Shown here piece after piece: positions 45,988 to 54,281 of a DNA stretch of 64,000 bases. How positions within the stretch are numbered: position 1 is the stretch's first letter; each line of letters opens with the position of its first letter. The DNA comes from Acidobacteriota bacterium. GTDB lineage: Bacteria; Acidobacteriota; Thermoanaerobaculia; Gp7-AA8. Below the pieces are notes generated by a model. It worked only from the letters and a program-made list of their open reading frames with translations, did no database searches and was not told the origin of the DNA. The translations under genes were made by a program, and so were the position numbers. The stretch spans positions 1-64,000 of the forward strand of contig JAFAOU010000075.1 in assembly GCA_019247495.1 (NCBI GenBank). Direction: 5' to 3'.

Positions 45988-46530
45988 ATGACGACAAGAA
46001 CGAAAGGCGCTGCATCCGGGAGGAAGATGCTTGCGCGACAACTCGATCCTCCCATCGTGGAGATACGCGGGAAGTGCGTGATGCTGGATCGCGATCTGGC
46101 TGATGTGTACGGAGTGACGACTAAGGCCTTGAATCAGGCAGTCAAGAGGAACGCGAAACGCTTTCCCGGAGACTTCCGGTTTCAGCTGACAGGTGCAGAG
46201 CGTGAGGAGGTGGTCACAAATTGTGACCACCTCCTCAATCTGAAATACGCATCAACGCGTCCCTGGGCCTTCACCGAGCACGGCGCCCTGATGGCGGCAA
46301 CCGTGTTGAACAGCCCGCGTGCCGTCCAGATGAGCGTGTTCGTAATTCGCGCATTCGTTCGCTTGCGCGCCTACGTGCGCGGCCACGCCGAGATCGCGAA
46401 GCGGCTCGAAGCGCTCGAACAGCGCGTGACCGATCATGACGACAGTCTGGGCGACATGTTCAAGGCGTTGCGCGCTCTTCTCGCGCCGTCGCCGCGGAAC
46501 ACGCGCGAAATCGGCTTCGCGAAGACGTGA
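45988..46530 (+). CDS. ORF6N-domain protein
   Basis: 180 residues. The phage-derived ORF6N DNA-binding domain covers about 20-110 (IRGKCVMLDRDLADVYGVTTKALNQAVKRNAKRFPGDF-type segment, then RPWAFTEHGALMAATVLNSPRAV). A coiled-coil tail follows (HAEIAKRLEALEQRV). ORF6N proteins are spread widely in bacterial chromosomes and are suspected regulators or phage-defence factors; function is unproven. Codons for EEVVTNCDHLL are a perfect 17-bp-arm palindrome matching one 390 nt upstream. Confidence 0.88.
   Translation: MTTRTKGAASGRKMLARQLDPPIVEIRGKCVMLDRDLADVYGVTTKALNQAVKRNAKRFPGDFRFQLTGAEREEVVTNCDHLLNLKYASTRPWAFTEHGALMAATVLNSPRAVQMSVFVIRAFVRLRAYVRGHAEIAKRLEALEQRVTDHDDSLGDMFKALRALLAPSPRNTREIGFAKT
46203..46237. 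repeat. GTGGTCACA palindrome, copy 2, inside the ORF6N gene
   Basis: Perfect 17-bp arms (46203-46219 and 46221-46237) around one base. The inner AGGTGGTCACA core is the same as in copy 1. Confidence 0.85.
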
Positions 46531-46558
46531 TAATGCGTCCTTCGCAAGGAGGCGCCGA

Positions 46559-47068
46559 ATGACCGTCCCGGGTGAGTGGGAATCGTTCTACGTCATCGTG
46601 GGATCTTCGGCAGCGGCGTTGACCGGACTGCAGTTCGTCGTCGTCGCGCTGAGTGCGGACACGGAAGGACTGAGCACCGGCTCGGACGTCTTCGCCACGC
46701 CGACCGTCGTTCACTTCTGCGCCACGCTGCTGATCGCCGCCATCCTCTGCGTTCCGCGGCAAACGCCTGCGTCGCTGGCCGCCTGCCTGGCTGCGGAGGG
46801 TCTGGCCGGGATCATCTACGCGATGATCGTCACGCTCCGATTCGGCAAAGAGATGCACTACAAGCCCGTACTCGAGGATCGCATCTGGCACATCGTCCTT
46901 CCGTTGATCGCATACATCGGCCTCTTCGCGAGCGGCGTCGCCGCGTACTGGCACGAGGTGGGAGCGCTGTACGTCGTCGCCGCCACCGCGCTGTTGCTCC
47001 TGCTGATCGGAATCCACAACGCCTGGGACGCCGCGGTCTACATCGCCATGAGAAAACGCGATCACTGA
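46559..47068 (+). CDS. Membrane protein of unknown function
   Basis: 169 residues with about five hydrophobic segments (FYVIVGSSAAALTGLQFVVV, VVHFCATLLIAAILC, LAACLAAEGLAGIIYAMIV, IVLPLIAYIGLFASGVAAY, LYVVAATALLLLLIGI). AAGGAGG lies 6 nt before the ATG, which decides the start. The SAAALTGLQFV helix and NAWDAAVYIA end are recurrent features of a widespread unnamed family. It follows the ORF6N gene in the same direction but with its own ribosome binding site. Confidence 0.75.
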   Translation: MTVPGEWESFYVIVGSSAAALTGLQFVVVALSADTEGLSTGSDVFATPTVVHFCATLLIAAILCVPRQTPASLAACLAAEGLAGIIYAMIVTLRFGKEMHYKPVLEDRIWHIVLPLIAYIGLFASGVAAYWHEVGALYVVAATALLLLLIGIHNAWDAAVYIAMRKRDH

Positions 47069-47074
47069 CCTCCC

Positions 47075-47080
47075 TATAAT
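47075..47080 (+). promoter_or_regulatory. -10 box, leaderless-type, OmpA-like gene
   Basis: Perfect TATAAT 6 nt before the ATG at 47087. Transcription would start at or next to the A of ATG. Confidence 0.6.
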
Positions 47081-47086
47081 TCGCGC

Positions 47087-48382
47087 ATGCGCAGACTGCT
47101 CGTCGTCCTCTCCGTTGCCGCCGTCGTTTTCGCCTGTGGAAAGAAAGAGGCGGCGCCGCCGCCTGCATCGTCCGGCACTACAGCAACTGCGACCGCATCA
47201 TCGACTGCCGCCGCGACGGCAACCACTGCAGTCAGCGCCGAGACGCCCAGCCTCATCTCCTTCTCCTCCGGCGCTCTCGTCGTGCAGAAACCGCAGGAGT
47301 ACTCCGAGGGATGGTCAGCTTTCTGGCTGCTCGACGACAAGGCAACGAGCGGTTGGGCCACGCCGGAGAATTCGATTGCGCCGCAAACGATCGTGATCGC
47401 GCTGCCGGAGCGGACGCAGCTCGATCGCCTCTCCTTTGATACCGGCAGCATCGACGGCGACGGGCGAGGCGCGAAAGACATCACTGTCGAGATGTCCGAC
47501 ACGAGCGCGACCGCTGGCTTTCAACAAATCGCCGCGGTTTCGCTGCAGGACAGAGCGGACAACCAGAGCTTTCCCGTATCGGCGCAGGTTCCCGGCCGCT
47601 GGCTGCGCGTCGTCGTGAAGAACAATCACGGATCGCCGCAATACATCGAGCTGATGGAGATTCGCGGCTTCGGCAAGCAGCTCACGCAGACGCCCTTCGC
47701 CGATGCCAGCGGAACATACGACACCAACTACGGCAAGTTCCATCTCAAACAGGAAGGGACTTCGGTGACCGGCTGCTACGAGCACAGCGACGGCCTCCTC
47801 AACGGCGGTATCGAAGGTCGCGTCATGAAGTTCATGTGGAGCGAGGGGAAGGACCACAACGGCCCGGCGCTGATGGTCTTCACTCCCGACGGGAAACGGA
47901 TGTTCGGTCTCTGGTGGTACGAAGGTCAGAGCGACGCGAACGGAAGCGTGTGGGACGGCACGAAGATCTCGAACGAGGTCGGCTCCTGCCCGCATTGGTC
48001 CGGCACCGGTGCGGAAGCGCAGATGACCAAGGACCTCGAGGAACTCGGCCGCACACGTATCTACGGCATCAATTTCGACACCGACTCCGACACGATCAAG
48101 CCCGAGTCCAAGCCGACACTCGACAAGATCACCGCCTTGATGAAGGCGAAGCCCGATTGGAAGCTGCGCGTGGAAGGCCACACCGACTCCAGCGGCAACG
48201 ACGCCCACAACAACGACCTCTCCCAGAAGCGCGCCGCGTCGGTGAAGGCCTATCTGGTCGCCGCCGGCATCCCCGACGCCCGCCTCACCCCCGTCGGCCT
48301 CGGCTCAACCCAACCGGCCGCAACGAACACGACGGTGTCCGGCCGCGCGCAGAACCGAAGGGTAGAGCTGGCGAAGGAGTAG
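47087..48382 (+). CDS. OmpA-family lipoprotein with discoidin-like domain
   Basis: 431 residues. Lipobox AVVFACGKK (Cys17); an Ala/Thr-rich linker to about 50; a discoidin/F5-F8-like beta domain (about 55-200: SGWATPENSIAPQTIVIALPE, WLRVVVKNNHGSPQYIELMEI); a lipocalin-like middle domain with GTYDTNYGKFHLKQEGTSV; and a C-terminal OmpA domain (about 325-431) with INFDTDSDTIKPESKP and the peptidoglycan-binding VEGHTDSSGND...LSQKRAASVKAYL. It anchors the outer membrane to peptidoglycan. Confidence 0.88.
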   Translation: MRRLLVVLSVAAVVFACGKKEAAPPPASSGTTATATASSTAAATATTAVSAETPSLISFSSGALVVQKPQEYSEGWSAFWLLDDKATSGWATPENSIAPQTIVIALPERTQLDRLSFDTGSIDGDGRGAKDITVEMSDTSATAGFQQIAAVSLQDRADNQSFPVSAQVPGRWLRVVVKNNHGSPQYIELMEIRGFGKQLTQTPFADASGTYDTNYGKFHLKQEGTSVTGCYEHSDGLLNGGIEGRVMKFMWSEGKDHNGPALMVFTPDGKRMFGLWWYEGQSDANGSVWDGTKISNEVGSCPHWSGTGAEAQMTKDLEELGRTRIYGINFDTDSDTIKPESKPTLDKITALMKAKPDWKLRVEGHTDSSGNDAHNNDLSQKRAASVKAYLVAAGIPDARLTPVGLGSTQPAATNTTVSGRAQNRRVELAKE

Positions 48383-48403
48383 GAGGGGCTTCTCGGAACA
48401 TCG

Positions 48404-48760
48404 TCAATCCGACTCCCATGGCGCTGCGCGGATCTCGTCCACTTTGCCGCCGACGAAGGTGATGGTCGTGTCCATGTGGCGGACGTAGTCGGTGATGTAG
48501 CTCCATTCTTCGATGGAGATGCCGTCGAAGCGGACGTGGGCGTTGCGGCGTTCCGGGCCTTTTCCCATGATTCGTTCGACTTCGGACAGCGTTTGGCCGA
48601 TGCGCAGTTTGTCGACGTGCTTCTGATTTTCGAGCGCGGCGTTGAAGGCGTAGCGGCGGACGTTCACCGTGCATGCCGGCAGCGCGACGAGGAGAAGCAG
48701 AAAGAGGAGCGAAATCCCCGCCGGGGTACGGCGGGGATTTGTAGATCCGATCAGAACCAA
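48404..48760 (-). CDS. SmpA/OmlA (BamE-like) small lipoprotein
   Basis: 118 residues from TTG 48760. Signal peptide ends in lipobox VALPACTV (Cys about 30). The mature part has the SmpA fold: LRIGQTLSEVERIMGKGPERR, EEWSYITDYV, TITFVGGKVDEI. Related proteins assist outer-membrane assembly or stability. The n-region (STNPRRTPAGIS) is encoded by a perfect 11-bp-arm palindrome (48712-48740). The start overlaps the stop of the upstream gene by 10 nt. Confidence 0.75.
   Translation of the reverse strand: MVLIGSTNPRRTPAGISLLFLLLLVALPACTVNVRRYAFNAALENQKHVDKLRIGQTLSEVERIMGKGPERRNAHVRFDGISIEEWSYITDYVRHMDTTITFVGGKVDEIRAAPWESD
48712..48740. repeat. AAATCCCCGCC palindrome within a signal peptide
   Basis: AAATCCCCGCC (48712-48722) and GGCGGGGATTT (48730-48740) pair perfectly around 7 nt. 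It is located in the coding sequence for the n-region of the SmpA-like lipoprotein. Confidence 0.8.
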
Positions 48761-49938
48761 CCGTTACCCGCGGGATTGACGAGGGCGCGATAGACGCTGG
48801 CGTTGATGGCGTCGCGGAGGGCCGGGCCTTCCAGCTTGCCGCGCGCGACGACGTAGCGCAGCGGGAGATCGGTGGGGTGGAACTCGGAGTGGTACGACAG
48901 CCAGTTGCGATCCGAGGCAACGGAGGCGTCCATCTGTGGATCGAGCATGACCAGGTAGAGGGCGTTTTCGTCGAGGTGCTGAATGCGGCCGGCGTCGATC
49001 GATGATGCGAGCAGGCGTTGCACATCGAGATCGGATACGTCCTGCGTTGACGCGCTGACCTGTTGCGAATTGACGCGCATGCCGAACGTCTTCACGCCAT
49101 AGCGATCGAGCTCGCGGAAGTTTGAATCGGCATTGATCTGGCGCACCGCCTGGATGACGGGCATGCGATGCGCGGCGTCCCAGTGGTCGCCGACGAAGAT
49201 CACGTTGATGGACGGATCTTCGACGACCGCGCCGCCGTGAAAGAGTGCGTCGCCGATTGCGTCGCCGCCGCGATAGACGCGGATGCGGCCGCCGTCTTCG
49301 TCGCGGATCACGTCGGCCGGATAGCGAACGTCGTCGGCGGGATCGCGCGACGGAAGTGCTTGTACTCCCGGCGCCATCGCTGCCGAGGCGCCGAAGGTGA
49401 TGTCCATGACGGAATGAAGCTCGATGCCGTTCGGCGCCACGCCGGTCTGGCCGTGGAGAAAGTCCCAGAAGCCGACGCCGCGCACCGTGACGGGCGTCGA
49501 CGTGGTCTTGAAGCTCGTCGTTGCGGTGAATCGCGCATCGAACTGCCGCCGCGCATTGGCCACACCCGGTCCGAACGGACTGCCGGCGCCGACGCAATTC
49601 GGAGCGGGGATCTCGACGATCATCGAGCGCCCAGCGGAATCGACGACGACGAGGTGGTAGTCGGAGTCGCCTTCGCGCGCGTACTTCGTGAGCGTCCCGC
49701 TGAGCCGGTACTGCGTGGTCTCGCGCGGCGCGACGCGGCTGTTGGCGGGGAGCGAGGCGGGATGGGCGGACTGCAGCATGTTGTAAATCGTCGTGGAAAC
49801 GTAAGAGCCGAGGTTGATGGAGGAGGCGCCGGAATCAGTGCCGGTCTTGACCGACCAGCGTTCGACACCGCACTGCGCATGAAGGGAAAACGCCAGAAGC
49901 AGGATCACCGGGGCGGACAGGACACGAACGAAACGCAT
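48751..49938 (-). CDS. Secreted protein of unknown function
   Basis: 395 residues from ATG 49938 (AAGGAG upstream). Signal peptide to about residue 21 (FSLHAQ). The N-terminal domain (CGVERWSVKTGTDSGASSIN, ETTQYRLSGTLTKYAREGDSDYHLVV, FWDFLHGQTGVAPNGIELHS) is a widespread unnamed extracellular domain. The C-terminal half (INVIFVGDHWDAAHRMPVI to ALVNPAGNGWF) is not recognised. Possible secreted hydrolase or binding protein; no catalytic motif is evident. Confidence 0.75.
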   Translation of the reverse strand: MRFVRVLSAPVILLLAFSLHAQCGVERWSVKTGTDSGASSINLGSYVSTTIYNMLQSAHPASLPANSRVAPRETTQYRLSGTLTKYAREGDSDYHLVVVDSAGRSMIVEIPAPNCVGAGSPFGPGVANARRQFDARFTATTSFKTTSTPVTVRGVGFWDFLHGQTGVAPNGIELHSVMDITFGASAAMAPGVQALPSRDPADDVRYPADVIRDEDGGRIRVYRGGDAIGDALFHGGAVVEDPSINVIFVGDHWDAAHRMPVIQAVRQINADSNFRELDRYGVKTFGMRVNSQQVSASTQDVSDLDVQRLLASSIDAGRIQHLDENALYLVMLDPQMDASVASDRNWLSYHSEFHPTDLPLRYVVARGKLEGPALRDAINASVYRALVNPAGNGWF

Positions 49939-50020
49939 CAATGTCTCCTTTGTCGTGACTGCGCGGCAGCAACGTGTGGGCGGAAACACCGTACGGGAGA
50001 CACCAGCGATGCGTCAATGC

Positions 50021-50054
50021 AAAAAAGAAAACGCCCGCCATTGTGGCGGGCGTT
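50021..50054 (-). terminator. Intrinsic terminator of the glycine-zipper gene
   Basis: Read on the minus strand: AACGCCCGCCA, 3-nt loop, TGGCGGGCGTT, then TTCTTTTTT. It lies 24 nt after the stop at 50078. Confidence 0.92.
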
Positions 50055-50077
50055 TCGGAACGGCAGGCGAAAACGAA

Positions 50078-50656
50078 TCAGCGATTGCGGAGCTCGTTCT
50101 CGTCGGAGAGATTGTTCGTGCTGCGCGTGGTGCTGCCGACGGTCGCGGAGGTCGTTTCCGACGCGCGGGTGACGCCGGGCGACATGCGGGACTGCGCGCG
50201 GTCGAAGGCGTCGCGCGTGGCGGCCTTCATGTCGGACCACTCGGAACGCGTCGCGCCGCGAGCCCTGTCCCAGCCGCGGCTGAGATCGGACTCGACGTCC
50301 TCGAACTTCCGGCCGTGATAGCGGCCCGCCGATTCCCAACCGTACGCGTACGCCGGGCGGTAGTCGTCGTAGGTGCGTCCGCTCTTGAAGTAAGGCCGCG
50401 AGGTGTGATGCTCGCGCCAGTAGGCGTCTTCCTCGGTCGGATTGACGGCCTCGCCGGCAGCCTTGCCTGCCAGTCCGCCGGCGACTGCGCCTATGGCGCC
50501 GCCGACTGCCGCGCCGACCGGTCCGCCGACCGCGCCGATGGCCGCGCCCGCCAGAGCACCGCCGCTCGCGCCGCCCGCGACGCCGAGGGGATGCGCACCC
50601 GGCTCGCCGGTGATGGGATCAGGATTCGAATCGTGAGGTTTGTTTTTGTTGTCCAT
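50078..50656 (-). CDS. Glycine-zipper protein
   Basis: 192 residues from ATG 50656 (GGAGGA upstream). A Gly/Ala-rich membrane-active segment (GGASGGALAGAAIGAVGGPV, about 28-65) is flanked by a hydrophilic head (DNKNKPHDSNPDPITGEPGA) and a charged C terminus (YWREHHTSRPYFKSGRTYDD; SDLSRGWDRARGATRSEW). Such proteins occur in Deinococcus and acidobacteria and are often stress-induced; the role here is unknown. It has its own terminator. Confidence 0.75.
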   Translation of the reverse strand: MDNKNKPHDSNPDPITGEPGAHPLGVAGGASGGALAGAAIGAVGGPVGAAVGGAIGAVAGGLAGKAAGEAVNPTEEDAYWREHHTSRPYFKSGRTYDDYRPAYAYGWESAGRYHGRKFEDVESDLSRGWDRARGATRSEWSDMKAATRDAFDRAQSRMSPGVTRASETTSATVGSTTRSTNNLSDENELRNR

Positions 50657-50714
50657 GGTTCCTCCTGCTCTCCATAGAGCAAGCAACGCGCCTAATAACT
50701 ATCGAACTGAGCAA

Positions 50715-50744
50715 CAAAAAAACGGCCACCGTGCGGGTGGCCGT
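50715..50744 (-). terminator. Intrinsic terminator of the M13 peptidase gene
   Basis: On the minus strand: ACGGCCACC, 5-nt loop, GGTGGCCGT, then a run of T (TTTTTTTG), 26 nt after the stop at 50770. Confidence 0.92.
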
Positions 50745-50769
50745 CGTTGTTTGAGGCGATGTGAATTGA

Positions 50770-52842
50770 CTACCAGATACGGACGCGATCCTCGGGTTTC
50801 ACGTACTCGGCGTCGCCTTCTTTGACGTCGAATGCCGCGTACCACGCATCGACGTTGCGGAGCGGGGCGAACGCGCGGACCTGGCCCGGGGAGTGCGGGT
50901 TGGTCATGAGTTGCTGGCGGAGGGCGTCGTCGCGCATCATCGTGCGCCACACTTGGGCCCAGCCGAGGAAGACGCGCTGGTCGCCGGTGAATCCGTCGAG
51001 GACGGGCGCGGGCTGACCCTTCAGCGAAATGTGGTACGCGTCGAGGGCCATCAGGATGCCGCCGAGGTCGCCGATGTTTTCGCCCATCGTCATTTTCGGG
51101 ACGATGTGGATGCCGGGAAGCTGCGGGAAGTTCACTGCCTCGTACTGCGCGCCGTACTTCGCGGCCTGCGCTTCGAACTTCGCGGCGTCTTCGGGCGCCC
51201 ACCAGTCGCGCAGCATGCCCGTGCCGTCGGACTTGCGGCCCTGATCGTCGAAGCCGTGCGTGATCTCGTGGCCGATGACGGCGCCGATGCCGCCATAGTT
51301 CACGGCCGGATCGGCTTTCGGATCGAAGAACGGCGGCTGCAGGATGGCGGCCGGGAAGACGACTTCATTTTTTGTCGACTGGTAGTAGGCATTGACCGTT
51401 TGCGGTGTCATGTTCCACTCGGCCTTGTCGACCGGCTTATTGAGGCGGGCGATGTCGTAGGCCCATTCGAACTTGCCGGAGCGCTCGACGTTGCCGACCA
51501 GATCGCCGTCTTTGACCACAAGGCCCGAGTAGTCGCGCCACTTCGACGGATAACCGATCTTGACGGTGAAGTGCGCGAGCTTGTCGAGTGCGCGCGCTTT
51601 CGTCTCGGGACTCATCCACTGCAGGTTTTCGATGCGGCCTTTCATCGACGTGCGGAGGTCAGCGACGAGCTGCTCCATCTTCGTTTTCGACTCGGGCGGG
51701 AAGTAGTCGGCGACGTACGTGCGGCCGATCGCTTCTCCCATCGCTTCCTCGGCCGCGCCGACCGCGCGCTTCCAGCGGGGGCGCTGCTCTTTCGCGCCGT
51801 TGAGGAACTTCGCGTGGAACTCCCAATGCGTGTCGACGAAGCGCTTCGACAGCAGCGGCGCCGCGTCATCGGCGGTGTGGAAGGCTTCCCACGCTTTCAG
51901 GGTCGCGACGGGCGTGTCAGCGTAGATTTTGGCGATCTTCGGAAGCGCCGTGTTCTGACGGACGACAGCGCGGTCGACTTTTTCGAGGCCTGCTTCCTTG
52001 AACGCCACTTTCCACGGGAAGCCCGGAGCGTTCTTCTCCAGCTCCGCAATGGTCATCGGGTTGTAGGTCTTGTCGCGGTCGCGGCTTTCGGCGCGCGTCC
52101 ACTGCGCTTCGGCGATCTTCGTCTCGAGCGCGACGATGTCGGCTGCGTTCTTCTGCGGCTCATCCCATCCGGCGAGCGTCAGCATGTCGGTGACGTACTG
52201 CTGGTAACGGTCCTTCTGTGCCTTGAATTTGTCCTGGAGGTAGAACTCGCGGTCCGGCAGTCCGAGGCCGGCCTGCGAGAGGTAGAGCACGTTCCTGTCG
52301 GGGTTCTTGGCGTCGTCGCCGATGCCGGCGTTGAAGAACGAGCTGCCGAGGGCGCCGGCGGAGCGGCCCATCAGGCGCGCAACGTCATCGTAGGTCTGCG
52401 CTTTCTTGATGGACTCGATGTACGGCTGGAGCGGCTTGGCGTCGAGCTTCTCGGCGGTGGCGTCATCGAGGAAGGTGCGATAGACCGCCGCGACCTTGGC
52501 TTCATCGGATCCTGCCTTGAGGGTTTTGTCGGCGGCCCATTTGTCGAGCAGCGCATGAACGCGGGCCTCGGAGAGATCGGTGAGGACGGCGAACGCGCCG
52601 TATCCGGTCTTGTCGGGAGGAATCTGGGTCTTGGCGACCCAGGCGCCGTTCACGTACTTGAAGAAATCGTCGCCCGGTTTGACGGTGCGATCCATTCCTG
52701 TGAGATCGAAGCCCCATGTGCCGTAACGCTCGGCGGTGATCGGAGCGGCGGGCGCCGTCTTCGCGTCAGCGGCGAATACGGCGGTGGTGGAGAGAGAAAG
52801 CAGAAGCAGAGAAACAGCAGAACCAATACGTCTCAAGCTCAT
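50770..52842 (-). CDS. Secreted M13 (neprilysin/PepO-type) metallopeptidase
   Basis: 690 residues with a signal peptide (LLLLSLSTTAVFAAD). The N-terminal M13_N domain opens PGDDFFKYVNGAW. The catalytic segment is VIGHEITHGFDDQGR (HExxH), with the third zinc ligand Glu in MTMGENIGDLGGI, and the C-terminal PDRVRIW-like end common to the family (EDRVRIW). NAYYQSTKNEVVFPAAILQPPFFDP is the family substrate-binding motif. It cleaves peptides outside the cytoplasm. Confidence 0.95.
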   Translation of the reverse strand: MSLRRIGSAVSLLLLSLSTTAVFAADAKTAPAAPITAERYGTWGFDLTGMDRTVKPGDDFFKYVNGAWVAKTQIPPDKTGYGAFAVLTDLSEARVHALLDKWAADKTLKAGSDEAKVAAVYRTFLDDATAEKLDAKPLQPYIESIKKAQTYDDVARLMGRSAGALGSSFFNAGIGDDAKNPDRNVLYLSQAGLGLPDREFYLQDKFKAQKDRYQQYVTDMLTLAGWDEPQKNAADIVALETKIAEAQWTRAESRDRDKTYNPMTIAELEKNAPGFPWKVAFKEAGLEKVDRAVVRQNTALPKIAKIYADTPVATLKAWEAFHTADDAAPLLSKRFVDTHWEFHAKFLNGAKEQRPRWKRAVGAAEEAMGEAIGRTYVADYFPPESKTKMEQLVADLRTSMKGRIENLQWMSPETKARALDKLAHFTVKIGYPSKWRDYSGLVVKDGDLVGNVERSGKFEWAYDIARLNKPVDKAEWNMTPQTVNAYYQSTKNEVVFPAAILQPPFFDPKADPAVNYGGIGAVIGHEITHGFDDQGRKSDGTGMLRDWWAPEDAAKFEAQAAKYGAQYEAVNFPQLPGIHIVPKMTMGENIGDLGGILMALDAYHISLKGQPAPVLDGFTGDQRVFLGWAQVWRTMMRDDALRQQLMTNPHSPGQVRAFAPLRNVDAWYAAFDVKEGDAEYVKPEDRVRIW

Positions 52843-52930
52843 CAGTTTGTTTCCTCTTGGTTGTTGGACGACTGGACGGGTGAGTGTGGTAGCAAACCAT
52901 TACGCGTTGGGGGTCATTTCCGGGGGACGG

Positions 52931-52966
52931 TTTCACGCGGGGAACGCGGAGAGGCGGAGTTAGCGG
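52931..52966. repeat. ACGCGGAG-type half element
   Basis: TTTCACGCGGGGAACGCGGAGAGGCGGAG resembles the left arm of the ACGCGGAG element but has no obvious right arm. The GDPD stop codon (52960-52962) is within it. Confidence 0.5.
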
Positions 52967-53787
52967 AGTTCGTAGCCGGCGGCGATGAGCGTATCGCGGA
53001 CCGGACCGGGGCGGTCGGTGGTGATGGTGTTGACGCCGAGGTGGACCATGTCGAGGGCGATGGATGGGTCGTCGACGGTCCAGACGACGCTGCGCAGCTT
53101 CTCGGTGGCGAGGCGGGTGATCAGCGACGGCGGGACGGCGAAACTGGTGTCGATGCCCGTGAGGCCGTACTGCTTCACGAGCGCGACCAGATCGTCCTCG
53201 ACGTAGGCCTTGGTGACAGTACGGAAGCCGGGGCCTTCGTCGTACGACACGTTCCATCCGCCGCGGTCGTAGTCGGCCTCGAAGACGACGATGAGCAGGC
53301 AATCGTTGTCGGGCATCTCCTGCTTCGCCAGCGCGATCGTGTCGATATCGAAACTGATGAAGACTACGCGCGCGGCCTTGCCCGATTGGCGCACGATCTC
53401 GGCGGTCGGAGGAACGACCTGGGGTCCGTCTTTCAACTCGATGAAAAGCTCGCAATCGTCGGGCATCGAATCGAGCACGTCTTCGATCAGCGGCAGCCGC
53501 GTGCCTGCCCATATCTGCGATTTCCAGCGGCCGGCGTCCAGCGAGCGAAGCTCCGCGGAAAAACGATCGCGCACGATCCAGCTGGCGTTCGTGGTGCGGT
53601 CGGTGGTGTCGTCGTGGATGACGATGACCTGGCCGTCTTTCGTCAGATGCACATCCAGCTCGCACGCCTTCGTGATCTTCCATCCCGCGGCGAACGCGGG
53701 CAGCGTGTTTTCGGGCGGCGCGTCGGGTTGAATGAAGCGTTGTCCCATGCCGCGATGCGCGACCACCTGAACGCTTGGCTTACTCAT
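52960..53787 (-). CDS. Glycerophosphodiester phosphodiesterase family protein
   Basis: 275 residues, TIM-barrel GDPD. VVAHRGMGQ and PENTLPAF carry the catalytic His and metal site; CELDVHLTKDGQVIVIHDD holds the Glu/Asp ligands and second His; TVDDPSIALDMVHLGVNTIT and TDRP close the barrel. No signal peptide. It hydrolyses deacylated phospholipid diesters. Its ATG overlaps the stop of the yjbQ-like gene. Confidence 0.92.
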   Translation of the reverse strand: MSKPSVQVVAHRGMGQRFIQPDAPPENTLPAFAAGWKITKACELDVHLTKDGQVIVIHDDTTDRTTNASWIVRDRFSAELRSLDAGRWKSQIWAGTRLPLIEDVLDSMPDDCELFIELKDGPQVVPPTAEIVRQSGKAARVVFISFDIDTIALAKQEMPDNDCLLIVVFEADYDRGGWNVSYDEGPGFRTVTKAYVEDDLVALVKQYGLTGIDTSFAVPPSLITRLATEKLRSVVWTVDDPSIALDMVHLGVNTITTDRPGPVRDTLIAAGYELR

Positions 53788-54178
53788 TGACGTACACCGT
53801 CACCTTTCTGGAGCGCGGACCATCGAGCTCGACGAAGTAGATGCCTTGCCACGTGCCGAGGATGAGCTTTCCGCCGCGGTACGGCCAGGAAAGCGAGCAG
53901 CCGATCAGCATCGAAAGAAAGTGCGCGTCCGAGTTGCCCTCGCCATGCGCGAATTTCACCTTCGGGACGACCGCGCGCAACGCCTTCGTCAAATCCTCGA
54001 GCACATCCGGATCGGCATTCTCATTCACCGAAATCGCGCAGGTGGTGTGGGGAACCACGATCGTGGCGATGCCGTCCCCCTTCGTCATCGAACTGAGCGC
54101 GCGTTGCACATCGGAAGTGATGATGAGAATTTGCTCGCGAGCAGTCGTACGAACGGAGAACGTCTCTTCGCGCAGCAT
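53780..54178 (-). CDS. YjbQ family protein (UPF0047)
   Basis: 132 residues from ATG 54178. Family motifs: VVPHTTCAISVNENADPDV with conserved His/Asn, HGEGNSDAHFLSMLIG, WQGIYFVELDGPRSRKV. YjbQ proteins have weak thiamin-phosphate-synthase activity, but the biological role is unclear. The ATG is 6 nt after TACCAT, so the longer frame is rejected. Its end overlaps the GDPD start by 8 nt. Confidence 0.9.
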   Translation of the reverse strand: MLREETFSVRTTAREQILIITSDVQRALSSMTKGDGIATIVVPHTTCAISVNENADPDVLEDLTKALRAVVPKVKFAHGEGNSDAHFLSMLIGCSLSWPYRGGKLILGTWQGIYFVELDGPRSRKVTVYVNE

Positions 54179-54184
54179 TCCTGA

Positions 54185-54190
54185 ATGGTA
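54185..54190 (-). promoter_or_regulatory. -10 box, leaderless-type, yjbQ-like gene
   Basis: TACCAT on the minus strand, 6 nt before the ATG at 54178. Confidence 0.45.
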
Positions 54191-54254
54191 GTTGATCGTC
54201 CCGCCTTCATCTGCGTTCCATCCGCGCAATCTGCGGATACTTTTTGTCCGCAGA

Positions 54255-54260
54255 TATAAT
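54255..54260 (+). promoter_or_regulatory. -10 box of the kinase operon
   Basis: TATAAT, 21 nt before the ATG at 54282. No strong -35 sequence. Confidence 0.5.
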
Positions 54261-54281
54261 CGCCAGCACTCGTCTGAACTC

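Noticed and set aside
50893..53790. Plus-strand open frame of 965 codons
   Set aside because: It is the antisense shadow of the M13 peptidase and GDPD genes; its sequence is Arg/Val/Glu-rich without any domain.
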